64,000 bases of DNA from Temnopleurus reevesii (lineage: Eukaryota; Echinodermata; Echinoidea; Temnopleuroida; Temnopleuridae): assembly GCA_036244855.1 (NCBI GenBank), contig BQKZ01001872.1, positions 7,094 to 71,093 on the forward strand, read 5' to 3'. Positions within the stretch are counted from its first letter, which is position 1. Each line of letters opens with the position of its first letter. Position numbers and translations under genes: made by a program. This document shows positions 22,816 through 37,009 of this stretch, piece after piece. The notes under the pieces were generated by a model that saw only the letters and a program-made list of their open reading frames with translations, did not search any database and had not been told where the DNA came from.

Positions 22816-25435
22816 TGAGGTTAAGAATAATGAATGATTTTTTTTAATTACCATTTGTAAAGAGAGAAATAGAACATTACATATCATACTGATGGGACTT
22901 GAAAAAAAAAGAAAACTTACAAAAGTAAATGACAACAGTGATATATAAATATCCCTTTCAGAATGGGAATGTCAAGTTATCTATTGGAACCAAAATATTT
23001 CTTAGAAATATGAGAACAGATCTATGGTGCCTGGAATCTACATTAAAACATGGAACTATTCGAAATTAAAATTAGGAAGAGAAGATCTGAAAACGTCACT
23101 CATTTTCATCTTGCCACTTGACAAGCAAGTTTGTAACGACCGATGAGAGGTAATGAACGATGAAAGAAGACACTAATTACACAAGACCATTATCATTCTA
23201 CATTCTATGAATGAGAAGCAGTGCCTTATTAATTAGACTTCTAGATATCTACCAAACATTATTCACTAATGAAAGAGTAGCTAGGCTGTTCTTATTCCCT
23301 GGTGGCTATTTGAGATAGTGGTTCTTATTCTGGTTTTGTGTTGATGAGGGAGGGGTGTGTGAGTGGACAGGTTTCTGTGATTTCAGCTAATTTCGACTAA
23401 CTGTCATGTCTAATCTGTAGTGACTTGTATGTGATGGTGACCTGATCTAAAGAGCAAACATGACTTCAACTCTCTCACATCCTCACATCACTCTCATACA
23501 CCCTTCCATCAACTTTAGACGGAGGAAGAAAAGAAAAAAGATGGCGCTCGTAGACATCTGCAAAAGTCATTAGTGCATTTTGAACAAGCGATGCTTCACA
23601 CGCAATCCATTTCTACCTACCAAGTTTTCTACATAGGAATGCACAGTATACACACAACACTTTCTACGCCCAAAAGGAAAGCAAAGAAAACGTAAAAAGG
23701 AAGGTAAAAAGTACACACAAGAGTATGACCCAGGAGAGTAGAGTTTGGGTAACATTGTGGCGTGGGATTTGTAAACAACATTTTTAGACTCTCATCCTGT
23801 GAATACTTGATATTTAGGTTGGTATTTTCATGGTATTTCTAGGCTGATTCTAACATAGCTCGTCCCATGCAATGCAAATTATAGGTGAAATTGATTTAGC
23901 TTGATGAGCAGGGGTAGACAATGAACTCAGTATGTAGATGGTTAAAAGGCTCTCTCCTCACACTGTCCACTCTCTCTCTATCCTCAGGTCTACACCAAAG
24001 CACAAATGAGAATGAAAAGCAGAGGCATTAATGATAGATGATGGGGGAAATGCTTTTGCAGCCTGTCTGTTACAAGCCAATTTACTTGCATTTGGAGATG
24101 CGCTCCAACAGAACAAAGTATTCAATGGTCCTAGGACATGTGTGAAAATGATAGAGGGAAGATGAGGTAGGGAGATACTGGGGCTGCTACAATATCACTG
24201 GTTTCAAACAATTATTGGACACGGCACCCATTAGAGATCTTTCCCATATGTCTCGTGAGAACCAAGTAGAGAGAAGTTGATGATATGGCTTAGGTTCCAA
24301 TTCAGACTCTTATATTCATGACAACAAATATCAGAAATTAATTTGAGTTTGAGGCGTGAGTGTGTGTGTGGGTGTCGAAACCAATAATAAATGGTGAAAT
24401 AAATGTTGAAGTTTAGTAGATATGGCACATTTACATTGACATGGATTTGACTGTTCCTATCAAAGATGCCAACCTTTCAGGAAATGCAATTATAGACAAG
24501 TGAAACAACAAATAGCTGAACCAAATATTTACAAATAAGAGAAACCATCAGGTTGTTTTCATCATATGTTTTATGATGAGAAATTATCTGGCTTAGCAGT
24601 TAGGCGACTCACATAATTCCTCTCCTCATGCACAATGTTGGCATCTTGCATTATTAAAAAAAAACAGGAACAACTCTTATATTCCTAAAAACTAAAGGTG
24701 AAAAAGTTTCTTAACCAGATTAGACAAATAGGACCAATTATTACTAAGGGAAGAACACATCCCGATTCTGGTAATTCGAACCGAACATCAAATTATAAAT
24801 CGGATACAGAAGAAATTTTCACCAACACAAGTCATTTTTAAACAAATTAAAGAAATTGTTGTGGAAAGTGTTTGTATTGCTTTAAAAAAAAGATATTTGT
24901 GACTTAACAAATAATATAGGCATGAAGGTTACTTTCCAATGACAAACTGAATCAAAATATTCCAATTCTCCAATTGCTATCTGCAATAGACTTGCTTCAG
25001 AGCCGATTTATGCTGATTTTGAGTACTCTTTGATAGCTGAAGAGAGAATTTCAAGCAATTAATTTTACTATTATTATTTAAAAGTTCGGACCAATGTTTT
25101 CATTTCTTCTGTATATAAGAAAAAAAATCAGCAAACTAGCTGTAGACGTTATCACTGCTTGGCATAGTAGATCTGCCGCTCCGATCTGCCTGCCTGTATG
25201 CCTTTGAGTGCCCGCATCCAGGATCACTCTTTTGTTTGGTTGAGAAATCCAGAGGAAATCCAAGCTCGACTTTATCTGGTTGGTATAACCCTATCCCTGC
25301 TATCACCCCCTCACCCTCCCTCATCCAATCCATCTATACCAACAATTCATACCAGCCTAGACACCAAATCAATACGTGGAAAACATATTTACTAAGGGAA
25401 TGGAAGTTTAAGCACCCCTACCTCCTTTCAAAACT

Positions 25436-25479
25436 CAATTTTCAATGAACTTTAAATAATTTTCAATGAACTTTACATA
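25436..25479. repeat. 22-bp tandem duplication
   Basis: ATTTTCAATGAACTTTAAATA is followed directly by a near-identical copy ending ACATA. It is short, intronic and of no evident function. Confidence 0.7.
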
Positions 25480-26467
25480 ATATCATGAAATGATAAGTAT
25501 CACATAAGCAGATAGAGTACAAAGGAAAGCAGTGTTTTGTAACATGACCAATCCATCTCAATTAAAAATTGTTCATGAATATACCCATAAGTCTGAGCGA
25601 AATTGACTCTGACTAATAGTTCAACTTACTAAAGTGTAGAACTAGACCGGAATGGCTCTTTCTCTACATATTGTCATTTACTATTAAAGATATGTATCTC
25701 TGAATCTGAATCAAATGGAATAACTTGATTTCACATTTTCCAAAACCCTTTTCAAAATAAGACAAAACCTATTCTTGTCCAAAAAACTGTCAGTAATCAG
25801 AGCTGTGATCATGTTTCAGAATGAAATCTGTAATATTGACACACTTTCATTTCTATTGTTTTTAATCATGTGACGCTCCAAATTAAAATAAATAAGTTAT
25901 TTGGTAATACCCGCTTAAGAAATTCATTATAAAAATAAAGAATTTTAGATGTCAATCAGTCATTGACAAAGATAACATGTTGAGATAAAAGGCCAAAAGT
26001 AGTATGAGCGAAAGAAAATCTCAAAGCGAGGATAAGAATGGAAAGCATAAAGACGTGTTGCATGCATGAGAGTTTTATCGTTGTCTTCATCAGCGCCAAT
26101 ACGGAGCCTAGCATACTTTCCTGTGTGCCCAACAAACCCTAATAGAGTTATCTTTCAATGTTGTTAGGAAACCAAGCAACACGACCTAATAACAAGGAGG
26201 AAGGAACAGTGACGGTGGTAAGCTCCATTCTATTGGGAATACTAATTATCAAACCAAAAATTCAAGATATAACCCTCCTGCAAGCACTTCATCTTCACTA
26301 CAAATTGTCCCGTGTAATACATCACATGTACCTACTTCCCAACGTTCCATAATTTAAAGATTTTTTTCCAAACATATTTCATCTAGATTATCAGGTGTTT
26401 TCTATGATTTTAAATGCTTTATCAAGATACAAACAAATTAATCTCTTGGACAATTCCCCCCCCCCCC

Positions 26468-26654
26468 NNNNNNNNNNNNNNNNNNNNNNNNNNNNNNNNN
26501 NNNNNNNNNNNNNNNNNNNNNNNNNNNNNNNNNNNNNNNNNNNNNNNNNNNNNNNNNNNNNNNNNNNNNNNNNNNNNNNNNNNNNNNNNNNNNNNNNNNN
26601 NNNNNNNNNNNNNNNNNNNNNNNNNNNNNNNNNNNNNNNNNNNNNNNNNNNNNN
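26468..26654. other. Assembly gap within a poly-C tract
   Basis: A stretch of 187 N is flanked by runs of C on both sides (26457-26467 and 26655-26667). The homopolymer probably caused the break. Reading frames drawn across it are artefacts. Confidence 0.97.
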
Positions 26655-28886
26655 CCCCCCCCCCCCCACAAAAAAAACAACAACCATGCTTTAAAGTTCG
26701 AATGAAATACACAATTTAAAGGTCTTATGAAAATGCAGAACTATAAAAATAGTTCACCTTTACTTCTATTCAATTGCTGCTAAAAAATCTCTGGCAAATA
26801 GGCATAAGATGTTTCATATTTGTGTAATGGATTAAAGATTTGTCACTTACTAGAAAAAAGGAATAATCTTCAAGTATTTTTTTAACTGATTTTACCAAGA
26901 AAGTTTCTTGTTTTGCAACCGAGACTCCTTTCTAATTCAACATGTGAATAAGTTATAGAAATTTTTTCCTAAATTTTGTACAAAAAATTGACATAAAAAG
27001 TGCTGTCCAAAACCTTACAAACAAAATCAGACCATAAAGATTGCAAAGCAAATGATTCAAAACCACTGTTCAAATAACGATACAATGGTTCAAATATCTT
27101 GTGGGGAGATAAAGTTTTTTTAGAGACAACACATTTCTGCCTGAGTCACAAGATGGGATGACTTGTCAGAATATTTGGGAAATTTCTTTGCACAATCAGG
27201 GCTTTTCAATTAGATGATATTGCTCATTTCAAATCCCCTGAGGCTAGGTTTCCGTCTTTTAATTGCAAGTGATTAAAATAGGTGTTACTGCCAAAGTCAA
27301 TCTGAGTCTATAGATCAATATAAAGTCTATCTATCACAATTACAAAGCAAAATATTCTTTGCAGTGACATTAGCTGATAGGATTAACAAAATGAAAGCAA
27401 AATTATAGATAATAATCAAATTCACGATTACTTTGACATGACATGTGCTAACATCTTATCAACTTGATGATGCAATAAGTTATCAAAAATGTGAAAACCT
27501 TTCCGAAGAAGCTTAGAATGCCAATTTGATTGAAGTAGGTCTACATATGGATTGTAGAGGCCTAGTAAAAGAACCACAGAATTGTGACGAATATTTCAAC
27601 TGTGGAGAATATTTCAATTGTGAAAGAAAACTTCAATTGTTTTAAAAATGGATTCATATTAATGTATGAACTTCAATGAATTCTAAAAGGTGTGCAAGTA
27701 AAAGAAATGTGGGGAAATAAAGAGACAAGACAAGAACTGTACTTTTAGGTACAATTATAGCATTGCTATATTTTCTCTCACATGCAAATACAATGATTCA
27801 GCTGTCATGTCATTCACATTCCATTTCCTATCCTGATCGTTACGCACATTCTTGAAGTGTTGGAATCTCTGGGTAATACCTAAGTTCAACAGTTAGGCCT
27901 ATATTTTGTATCTTAATTCAGAATTAAAGAAGCAAGGGGGTTGCTCGTTCAAACCTCTCAGAAAAAATATTAACTTGCTCCGATATGAAAAACTTACATC
28001 ATTGAGATATTCAAGGAAAAAAATAGAAACGGCAAATTCTAAATTGAGTAATAAGTCAATAATATTTCAATTTGTTTTATACAGATACAAGGAATTCTAC
28101 CAATAGTATTTATCTCTTTATCTGAAGAGAATGACTTAAACATTCAGCCAGCAGGGACAGGGGAAATATCAGTATCTACTGGACATAACATTCAAGGATA
28201 GAATGAGTTTGAAATAATGAACATTTCCTCTCCCGGTGAGTCTATGCCTGAGGGACTAGGCACTCAAGTCTCTTGGCAGAACCAGATCCAGACATCTTCT
28301 GACCATTCACATTTGGAAACATTCATCATGTTTGGCCACTCTCCATAAAATACAAGGACACTTCCATAGAGGTGTACCCCACCCTCCAGATAACCCCACC
28401 CCAACCCACTCTATACTATCAATTAGAATAACCTCTATGACCTTCTTGTCCATGGGAATTGACCTTCCTTTTTTCTAAATATCATCAAACTACTTCAAAC
28501 TTCAAAGTTTATTGCACAGTGGCAGTGATTTGTAATGCCCAAGTTTTATGACTGCATATAAATGATTAAATGCTAAACTAAAACATAAAAATAAAGGGCC
28601 CACGCCCACACTATATCACTTACAGGGCTTTCTATCAAGGGTACACAGCTCTGAATAAATATCACCTAATCCATTGTAAGAAAATTGCAACTTTTTAACA
28701 GTAAATAGCAGGTATATAAACAAATTGCATTTCGATTTTCAAATAATATATCCTTTATAGTTATTTTCTAATCTGTAAGTGAAAAGCATGCCCCAAGTTA
28801 CAGTAACGCTCCCACACCAATTGAACTGTCCCATAAATTATCATACGATGAGACAGACTGATTGGTGAACCACTACGGGCTGCAGC

Positions 28887-28925
28887 GGCCAGGCGGGCAG
28901 GCAGGCAGGTAGGCAGGCAAGCCAG
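28887..28925. repeat. GGCA tetranucleotide repeat beside the alternative exon
   Basis: GCGGGCAGGCAGGCAGGTAG continues as further GGCA units. It lies about 35 bases inside the intron, downstream (gene sense) of the donor at 28959. In RNA of the gene strand it gives TGCC repeats. Confidence 0.8.
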
Positions 28926-28958
28926 CGGATAGGGCGGCAGGTGGAGAAGGGTGCTTAC

Positions 28959-29090
28959 CCATGGGTATCTGGCGTGTGCATAGTTTGGTAGAAACATGGA
29001 CGGTTGCTGATACGGAGCTACAGTGACTGCCACCGGGACGGGGTAGCCTGGCTCGGCTTGCATGGCGTGGGCTGCTGCTGGACTGTACAT
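28959..29090 (-). CDS. tcf4/tcf12-like: Candidate internal first exon giving an N-terminally distinct short isoform
   Basis: An ATG at 29088-29090 opens a frame of 44 codons ending TACCCATGG|gtaagcac, a strong donor in phase 0. The peptide starts MYSPAAAHAMQAEPGYPVPV and ends YAHARYPW; it is rich in Ala, Pro and Tyr. An in-frame TGA lies six codons upstream, and the preceding gene-sense sequence has no pyrimidine tract, so an ordinary internal exon is unlikely. Phase 0 allows direct splicing to the IYSTDHP exon at 22658. The product would lack AD1, the NLS exons and ALGKALAS but retain the bHLH encoded further on. Vertebrate TCF12 and TCF4 make comparable short isoforms (HEBAlt, TCF4-A) from an internal first exon whose peptide begins MYCAY. 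Here the insertion point is several exons later. Base composition is richer in G+C than surrounding intron. Transcript evidence is lacking. Confidence 0.62.
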
Positions 29091-29230
29091 CTTTACTTCA
29101 ACTGCTCAACTTCAAATGTTTGTGTCCCTATCTATCTAGGCCTCAATTCATGTAATTTAAGTAGCTCAATAAATATTTGTTTGTCAGAAATGATCTCCCC
29201 AAATTTATCTGATCATTTTGGAAGTGGCTA
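29091..29230 (-). promoter_or_regulatory. Putative 5' UTR and promoter of the internal first exon
   Basis: If 28959-29090 is a first exon, its 5' UTR and core promoter must lie here or further right. The gene strand contains AATATTTATTGAGC about 90-100 bases before the ATG, a weak TATA-like stretch. I see no clear initiator, so the start site remains undefined. Confidence 0.25.
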
Positions 29231-32200
29231 ATGATTGAAACAAATGTCGGAAGCCCAAATGTCGGCCTATTTCAAGTTCTCATTGGACTGCCAAAATCGA
29301 ATAGAGTAAACAGAATTAAATATCACATTAAATTTTTCATTAGCTCATCACACTGGCTAAATATTCTTGAAACATTTATATTGTATGGAAAATTAAAGAA
29401 AACAAATAAATTAATATCTTTCGTCAGGTGGATCATTCATTCGCGAGAAAGTACAGGCACTAGAAAATTCAGCATTAAAACTGATATCCTCCAACAAGTA
29501 GGGTGCAAAGAATGTTGATTGCTTTCACTTTGTACAACTGGTTATCTCCATTCATTGATGATGGGCATGAAACAATGGCCTCCTACTCCATGCATGGGTA
29601 CAGGGACCAAAACCATGTGCTTGTGGTGAGCTCTCCAAATCCAAGCTAAAACAACTTCCTCAATGTCAGAAACATAAACTAACGCTGTATATCCAACCGA
29701 TTTCCAGAGAAAAGATGGTAACTATATAGCTCCACTTGCATGAGAACACTTTCAAAGCACACAGGTCTGGTGTGGTACTGGTAGAAAGTTGAAGCGCTGA
29801 TGTAAACAGTCTTCACTCCATGTGCTCGACAATCTCGTGTCTTCAACCCTTATCGCATCGCACAGCAGTAAATGCTTCCACCAGTTACACACATTTCCAC
29901 CTTCCCAGCGCTCTCTCCCTCTCTCACAGCTAGACCAACGATAGACTACCAACTTCCACCAATCTCAGGTTAGCTGATGTCAGGCAAACCACATCGATGA
30001 TAGGGCTCAATATATAAACTTCTGTTACAAATGTATCTTCCTTCTACACAAAACTTTCAGCATGTGGGAGAACAAAGCCAGAAGAGCTACACTATATGTC
30101 CACATGGGTATATTTTGCTGAGTTGGAGAAGATTTGAGGGATGGATGTAATCAGCTATGTAGGGGATCACCTTATTATGTAACAAGCAGAGAAAAGACAT
30201 GTCTCAGCTGTTCCTTCCACATCAAACATCTATTCTTGCTTTATAGTCTCTGATTTCACACTGCATTCAAGTATCCAATATATGGATGGTGCCATTTCAT
30301 TAAAAAAAACCTATTCATACAAAAACCTATATGATTGAATATGATATGAATTAAAACAGACAAAAAACATGTTAAATATGAAAATAATAATATAAGGTCG
30401 GTAGATTTATTATTTTTGTGAACCTTTTAGAGCCAGAGCTTTTAGAGCTAGAAAAACATACAAGAAAAGGAGAGGTGGAAGAAATGAAACTATTCTGATT
30501 CGCTAAAGGTCTGCATAATACAGAAAGTGAGCGTACAATGATTGGCCAGTGGTGGTAGCCAGCAACATCTTGAGAACAGCAATAGCTTATTATCTAAATA
30601 ATTTGGAAAGTGAAACAAAACTTTTGAATTTTAAAACCAACTGAAAGTGTATTCATACTCTACATGTCCGATAAGCCTCTATAAATAATAAAAGATAATA
30701 ATGATACCTGTAATTTATTTCATATGGTTCACAGAACAAGTCCACAAAGTGCCTTTTTTTCTACATTGCCTGGCTGCCAGGATTATATGCCATTTTTTTA
30801 CACCAAAATGAACAAACTTAGAACGACGTTTTTCCAGTGAACACAAAATCAAATATGATGTGCATGATATCAGTATTGCTATGTGATATCGCTTGATACC
30901 GGATATATTAGATAGAAAGGATTATCATTGGTAGTGGTGTTTCAAATTCGTATCTAATAGACTATACGCCACATAATTGCTACATAATTGATAAACACCC
31001 TTTTCTCTTTTTATATACTTTTCTTAGAATCTTTAAAGTAAATATCTACAATTCATATTTTAATACTCTGCCCACATCATAAAAATGTAGCCAAATATAA
31101 TCCTTCTGGTGTCTTGAAATATTTAGATTTACCTTCGTCCAATACACTTCTAAATCACTGAATACAAAGACATTTAGTTATCTACACTGGGTGTGCTTGA
31201 AAATCAATTTATATAACTGAATGCACCTACCCTATTTTTAAAGAATATTGTAATAAATGAATATATAAATAATTTAAAAGATTATAAAAATATTTTTCTC
31301 AAAATTTTCATTAATTATTTGATGTAGATAATTTTCTACACGTAACAGAATCTTTTGCAAAAGAAAAACCAAATAAATCAAAATATGATGTTGATTACCG
31401 GTGCATAGTTCATTTGAAACACACACCAAAAAATTAGGGAAAAAGAGGTTTCTCACTATGAATATGGATATTTAAATAGTTCATGAATAAATTGTCTTCT
31501 TTTTTTATTTATCAATCTTGTTTTATTTATTTATTGTGGTTTTTTTTCTCATAAAAGTATCAAATACTAAATGGAAGAGGTCTAGTTTAAAACAAACACT
31601 ATGAATGATTCCTAAAATACAATGCCAATTCTTAAGTCCATATAATCAATCAAAAGTTGACTGAAAAAAATGAAACCCTTCCTTTGTATGAGATTCATAA
31701 TGTCAGAATACGAGCATTAAATTAGACAAACTATATTTCTTTTCATTTATTATTTATTCAGCATTTAGAAGAAACACATTATATTGTACCGAAATTAAAA
31801 CCTCCAATGTCAAGATCAGAAATGTAAAAAAAAAATTCAAATAGGGAAAAGAAATATAAAGTGAAATGGTGATGTATCAATTCTTTGAAGAGTATATAAA
31901 GTGATTGTAGGAGTGAAGGGAGTATTTTAGCCTTAGGTCAGGAAGCATCGACACTGAACTTCCTCTCTCTGTACTCCCTTGTGACTCCCTCATACCACCT
32001 ACTGTAGCTTGAACAGTCTCCATCCAAGTACAAACTTTATTTATTTTACACGCAAAATGCATATCTGTCGACCTATTTCCTCACCCTTTTTTGGTCAGCT
32101 CCTTTACCCCGGCCCTATAAGTGTAAACTGCACTAAAAATGTATAACTTTCTTATTTAGTGTCCAATTTTCCTTAAAACTATTTGTACTGTTTGATCTAC

Positions 32201-33599
32201 ATGTAATGTACCTACTTTAATTGAAAAAAAGGTTGTTTCACTGGGTATGCTTATAAAAAGTTATTCATAAATAAACTGATAGTTAACGTATAACATCTTC
32301 CTTTAAATTTGGGAATGCAATTAAATGCAATTACAGCGATAACTAATGTGAATATCATATAGGCCAGAAAGATTTTTCACCACATATTAATATAATGATA
32401 TTCCATATGAATGTAAAAAGATGCATGACTATTGGTTCAATGAGGACAAGAAGGACATATTCTTCATTGTTGAATCTTTGAAATTGGCCGTACTTGAAAT
32501 GGTTAAAACTCTCATTTTTTACTCAAATTAAAAACATAGACACAAATATGAAAACAACCTGAAAGCCATCTTTCAAAGATTTTAGGCATTTTAATCCCTT
32601 CTAGAACAAGTTTTTTTTAATTAAAAAGTAAAGAAAAAGAAATCCAACAAATCAATACAATTTTTTTTTCAAAATACCATTCATTAGGTAACTAAACAAT
32701 CTTTTGGGTATAAAAAAGGAGAAAGTCAACCAAGGTGTAACATTTCATTGAAATCAAGATGAAAGCAATAAGGGATGGAGGGCGGCAAAAGATTCCCATG
32801 AGAACATGAATTTGAAGTTCCAATGATGAACTAGATCTCATATTAGAGCACATTTTTAATTGATACCGTCACCTAAACCAGCAATGTATTTTGAGACATT
32901 AGTCAATAAATATTGAGGAAATGGCATTAGAGACATTGTCATACATTATGCTTATTTTATTCTAAAAGTATCATGTCAGGCTGTCTTACCTATATAATTG
33001 CATTCAGGTCCATAAAAAAAAAGAATGGAGAATGTAAAAAATACAGGCACTATAGAGATATGTACATGTATGACAATTTTCTATTGAAAATAAAAATGTA
33101 TCACGGATGCTTTAATCCTGCAAAGTGTGCCTGTTTAAAGCACATTTCAAATTTTAGCTGTTTAGCTGAAGGTCATTTCAGAACCTAATATTTTCAAACC
33201 TTGGTTTATATACATCATCAACCATATAGTTAGCATTTAGGATCTGGCACATTAGATTTTTTAAGAACACAACCAATGTTATACGATGTCGTTCACTAAA
33301 CAGTATGGGTAGTCTTCAGGCACACAGCGGTAAGACATTTTGCCATTTTGGAGAAGAACACAAAGAGAGAGCCATGTAGCATATGAAGAAACTATGGATG
33401 TTGCTTGTACATACAATTTCATTGAGCAAGTTATGAAACACAATAAGGTGATCTTCTGGACATGCAGGATACCTATCTGATACATAGTAAGGAGCGTAGC
33501 GTGGTATACTGTGTACTAATATTTATCTTTCATAGGCAATACATTATTGATTTCAGAACTCTCTCATGGTGACAGATGATACTTAGTTGCGATAAAACT

Positions 33600-34260
33600 T
33601 GAAATTGAAGACACACCGTGTTAATTTGTCATGAAGGGGACAAACGACGAGGCAATGTCAAAAGCAACGACAAAAACAGTGCGGCGTAGCAAGTTATAGA
33701 AGCGGCAGAAAGACTCCTGACCGGGCACTGCGACTATCGTGAACTAATTGAATCATGCAACACACCACGCTTTGCGTATCATGATAGGTTTTACATGTGG
33801 AGTCCGTAGACACCTCTTCTCACTCTTCGTTGTATCTTCATGTCTTTTTCCCCCTTCCTCATTAATTTATTTGCAACTACAACTCGCTTTTCAAAGGGCC
33901 CTACAATTGGGATTTTTTTTCAAATCAATAAGGTTCAAAATAACACGTCAACAAAATACAGTTTCCTATTAGAAAGTTACGAATGTGTAGTATTTCAATT
34001 CTTACGTGGTTCATTATCAATTTGTGATGGCGAATGATTAATGGCATCACCGCTCTCCCGGCGGGTAACCCTTCATTATTTATTTAATAAATAGCTCTGG
34101 TAAAACAATTGAGTAATTTAAATCCAATTACGCAACGATCGACGACAAAAACGGGCAGAGTAGGTCAATCATTCTCCCTCTCTGTCTCACAAAGTACGTT
34201 TGACTCTCATCACGTCACGCTTGAGTGGCGTGAAGATGATCTACATCTCACGCTGACTGA
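33600..34260. promoter_or_regulatory. CpG-richer intronic block, candidate cis-regulatory module
   Basis: Against AT-rich surroundings this interval has about 33 CpG by eye, concentrated at 33640-33800 and 34040-34260 (CGGCGTAG, CCGGCGGG, CGCAACGATCGACGAC, CACGTCACGC). It has no conserved coding frame. It lies 4.5-5 kb upstream (gene sense) of the internal first exon, so it could drive that transcript or act as an enhancer. This is inference from composition only. Confidence 0.3.
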
Positions 34261-35613
34261 AGCAGCTACATAGATCTGATATTACCATTAACTAGATTTA
34301 ATTAAATAATGCCGATAGTCTTCAGTGCATCATTTAATCATGACAAGCACATTGATAACTGAGGAAGATGGAAGATGCTTCAATGTATCCCTTACATAAA
34401 AATTAACAATCGTCTTCAATGCGAAAGGAGGAGTAAGTCAAATGCACAAAGCTGTATATCAAATACATGTCCCAATAAAACTTTGGCACAGAATAAAGCT
34501 AGTTTGATACAGTAAAGCAAGAGTTAAAATAATCTTCAAAGTATTAAAAAAAATTCTAACTATAAACTAAAAAAAAAATTCTGGGGCAAGTTATTTGATT
34601 ATTGTGAATTATTCTTCTTATCATTTTCAATGATGATAGAAAACAATCAAAATACAGAAGAAAAATAATTTGAGGAGACCAAAAAAAATTCTGTTGGATC
34701 AAAATTCAGATACGAGGACGATTTCTATTTGACAAAATCAGAAACTTTCCTGAGTTACCTAAAGTGTTTTTATTGTGGTATGAGAGGTCAGAGTGCAATA
34801 AAACAAAGACACAAAGCCTAGTCATTGCGCTAATGAAATTATTGAAGCAAAATTCCCTTCAGGAAGTTGAGCAATCTCTGACTCTTCTCCAGAGTCCAGA
34901 GATGAATTATGACTTCTGTGCTTTGAGAACAACACTTAATTTTATTTCCATTTTATTCTTTAACCCCCGTTTTTCCTTCTTCAATCATCACCCACAAATA
35001 CTGTTTTTTCTTCATTCAATATTTGACCCTTCCCTCTGTTTTTTCTCCCGTTTCCTATTTCTCTTGCTCTTATTTTTCCATTATTACATGTAGACTCTCT
35101 TCATTTTCCAACCACACACTATTGTTTTAGACAGATCATTGTATGAGCCTAAAGTATCCTCAAAAATCTTTTCTGTTTTTTGTTGATAAACTGTAATAGT
35201 TCACCTATGACACATGCATAAAAATATGAAGGTAGCTGCACTGACAAGGCCTGTAAAAACATAGCTTTTCAAAAAAGGTGTGCACCAATACACATACACG
35301 AAGCCACTTCTACCACAGACAAAAGTCTACTTTAGGCCTGTTGTCTGGACTACCCAGGCATTCACATGTTCCAAATATGATATCAATCAGAAATTGCATA
35401 ACAATCTGGCATTCCATTTTATACTAACCAATATCCATTCATTACCTGTAGGTATGTTAACAGCCATCTAACCTTCATATCAAAATTTGCAGAAAGCCTA
35501 GAGATGAAATTTTATTACTCTCAACAAAAGAGGTCATTAAATCCCTTTATGACAATTGTTTTAGCTTCCTGTTTGGGACATTTTCTGTGCTTTTAACCCT
35601 TTCTTTCCTTTTA

Positions 35614-35617
35614 NNNN
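35614..35617. other. Small assembly gap beside a poly-G run
   Basis: Four N are followed by a run of G at 35618-35629. This is another homopolymer-associated break. Confidence 0.95.
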
Positions 35618-37009
35618 GGGGGGGGGGGGAATTGGTGGAAGGAGACAGTGAGGAAATGTTTTACATTCATACCACATGAAAGTATCAAAGCCCATAAAAT
35701 TGTGTACAAAAGTATAGCAAATTCCAATAAATTTCTAACAAACATAGAAGCAGAATATCATTTTCGCCTTTAAAAATTTCATTGAATAGGCATTAAGATG
35801 AATGTAATTAAAATGAATGAAATATTCAGTGAATTCATAGTCATCATGGTCGCGGAATCGGTTAAAATATAACCAGTAGGAATATCAGTTACTATGCCCA
35901 TAAAACTTTTATTTCAATGTTCAAATATTGTCCATAAATAAAATGCAAATGATGGAAGCCCCTTAAGTCCATTTCTAATTTCTTCCTTGTCCAGAGGACC
36001 ATAGATCCGATTTAACAAGAAGGAAGGAGAGCCAGTGTAAATGGAACATGGCTTTGATCACAATCCAATGGTTATTATAATTTCCCTCTGTTCGTCTCAT
36101 ATTTATTTCTAACAGCTTTAGGATGTATTTAGTACAGCATTGGCCTTGGTAATCAAATACACAAACAACATCTGGAGATGTGATGATGTCTTGCTTCATA
36201 CTCTTAAGACTTTCTTCAAATACTTCTCATTCAGGAGAGGCTTCAGGTTAAACCAGGATTCAAAATCATAAAAATGAAAGCATTTACAATGAATTTGATT
36301 ATATCGCAACAGAAAGGCAAACTTTTCCTTGAATAACGATATCTCACATCGGTCTCTAATTGTGAATGGGGACTACAAATTGCATAATAAATTGAATCCT
36401 AACTATTTTGGAATAACCAGCAATCATGACTTTGATAGTTACCAGATCATACATTCTCCTAAAAAAGAAATTGCATTCAATTTTCTTCAATTAATTCATT
36501 ATTTGGGAATGCAGAGTTTTGCTACAGCTACTCAAAATAGTAAATGCAGGAAAATGGAAAATGAATTGTGAAAAGTGAAAATGAGATTTCTTTTTCCTTT
36601 AATGCAAGAGAGTCTATGAAAGAACTTTCTTCTGTCAGTATAAATTCAATATGAGAACAGTAACATGTTAATCTCCATCTCTTTGCTCACATTGTGTCTA
36701 CCTTTCTGCCTTGTATCTCTCTACCTTGTATCTATCGTCTTGTACATTTTACTTGTGCATGTTGAGCAATGTGTGTTGAGAAGTTCACAGCGAGAACCAT
36801 GTCAACACAGGAAATTTAGTGTGATTGCTAATTTAAGTTTGAATCTTCAGCTTAGCTTGATGCACTTGGTTGCAATGCTGAGTGGTGACTGACTCCAACC
36901 CGTTCATAAAGAGCCCTCGTGTGAATGGACTGGAGGTTTCATGGGGTTGAGAGCTTGCACTGACCTGCTTGAAACCCAGGCCCTGTTGCATAAAATTTAC
37001 CATGGAAAT

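Noticed and set aside
26391..26719. Several frames of about 80-100 codons across the poly-C/N stretch
   Set aside because: Most residues are unknown because they cross an assembly gap.
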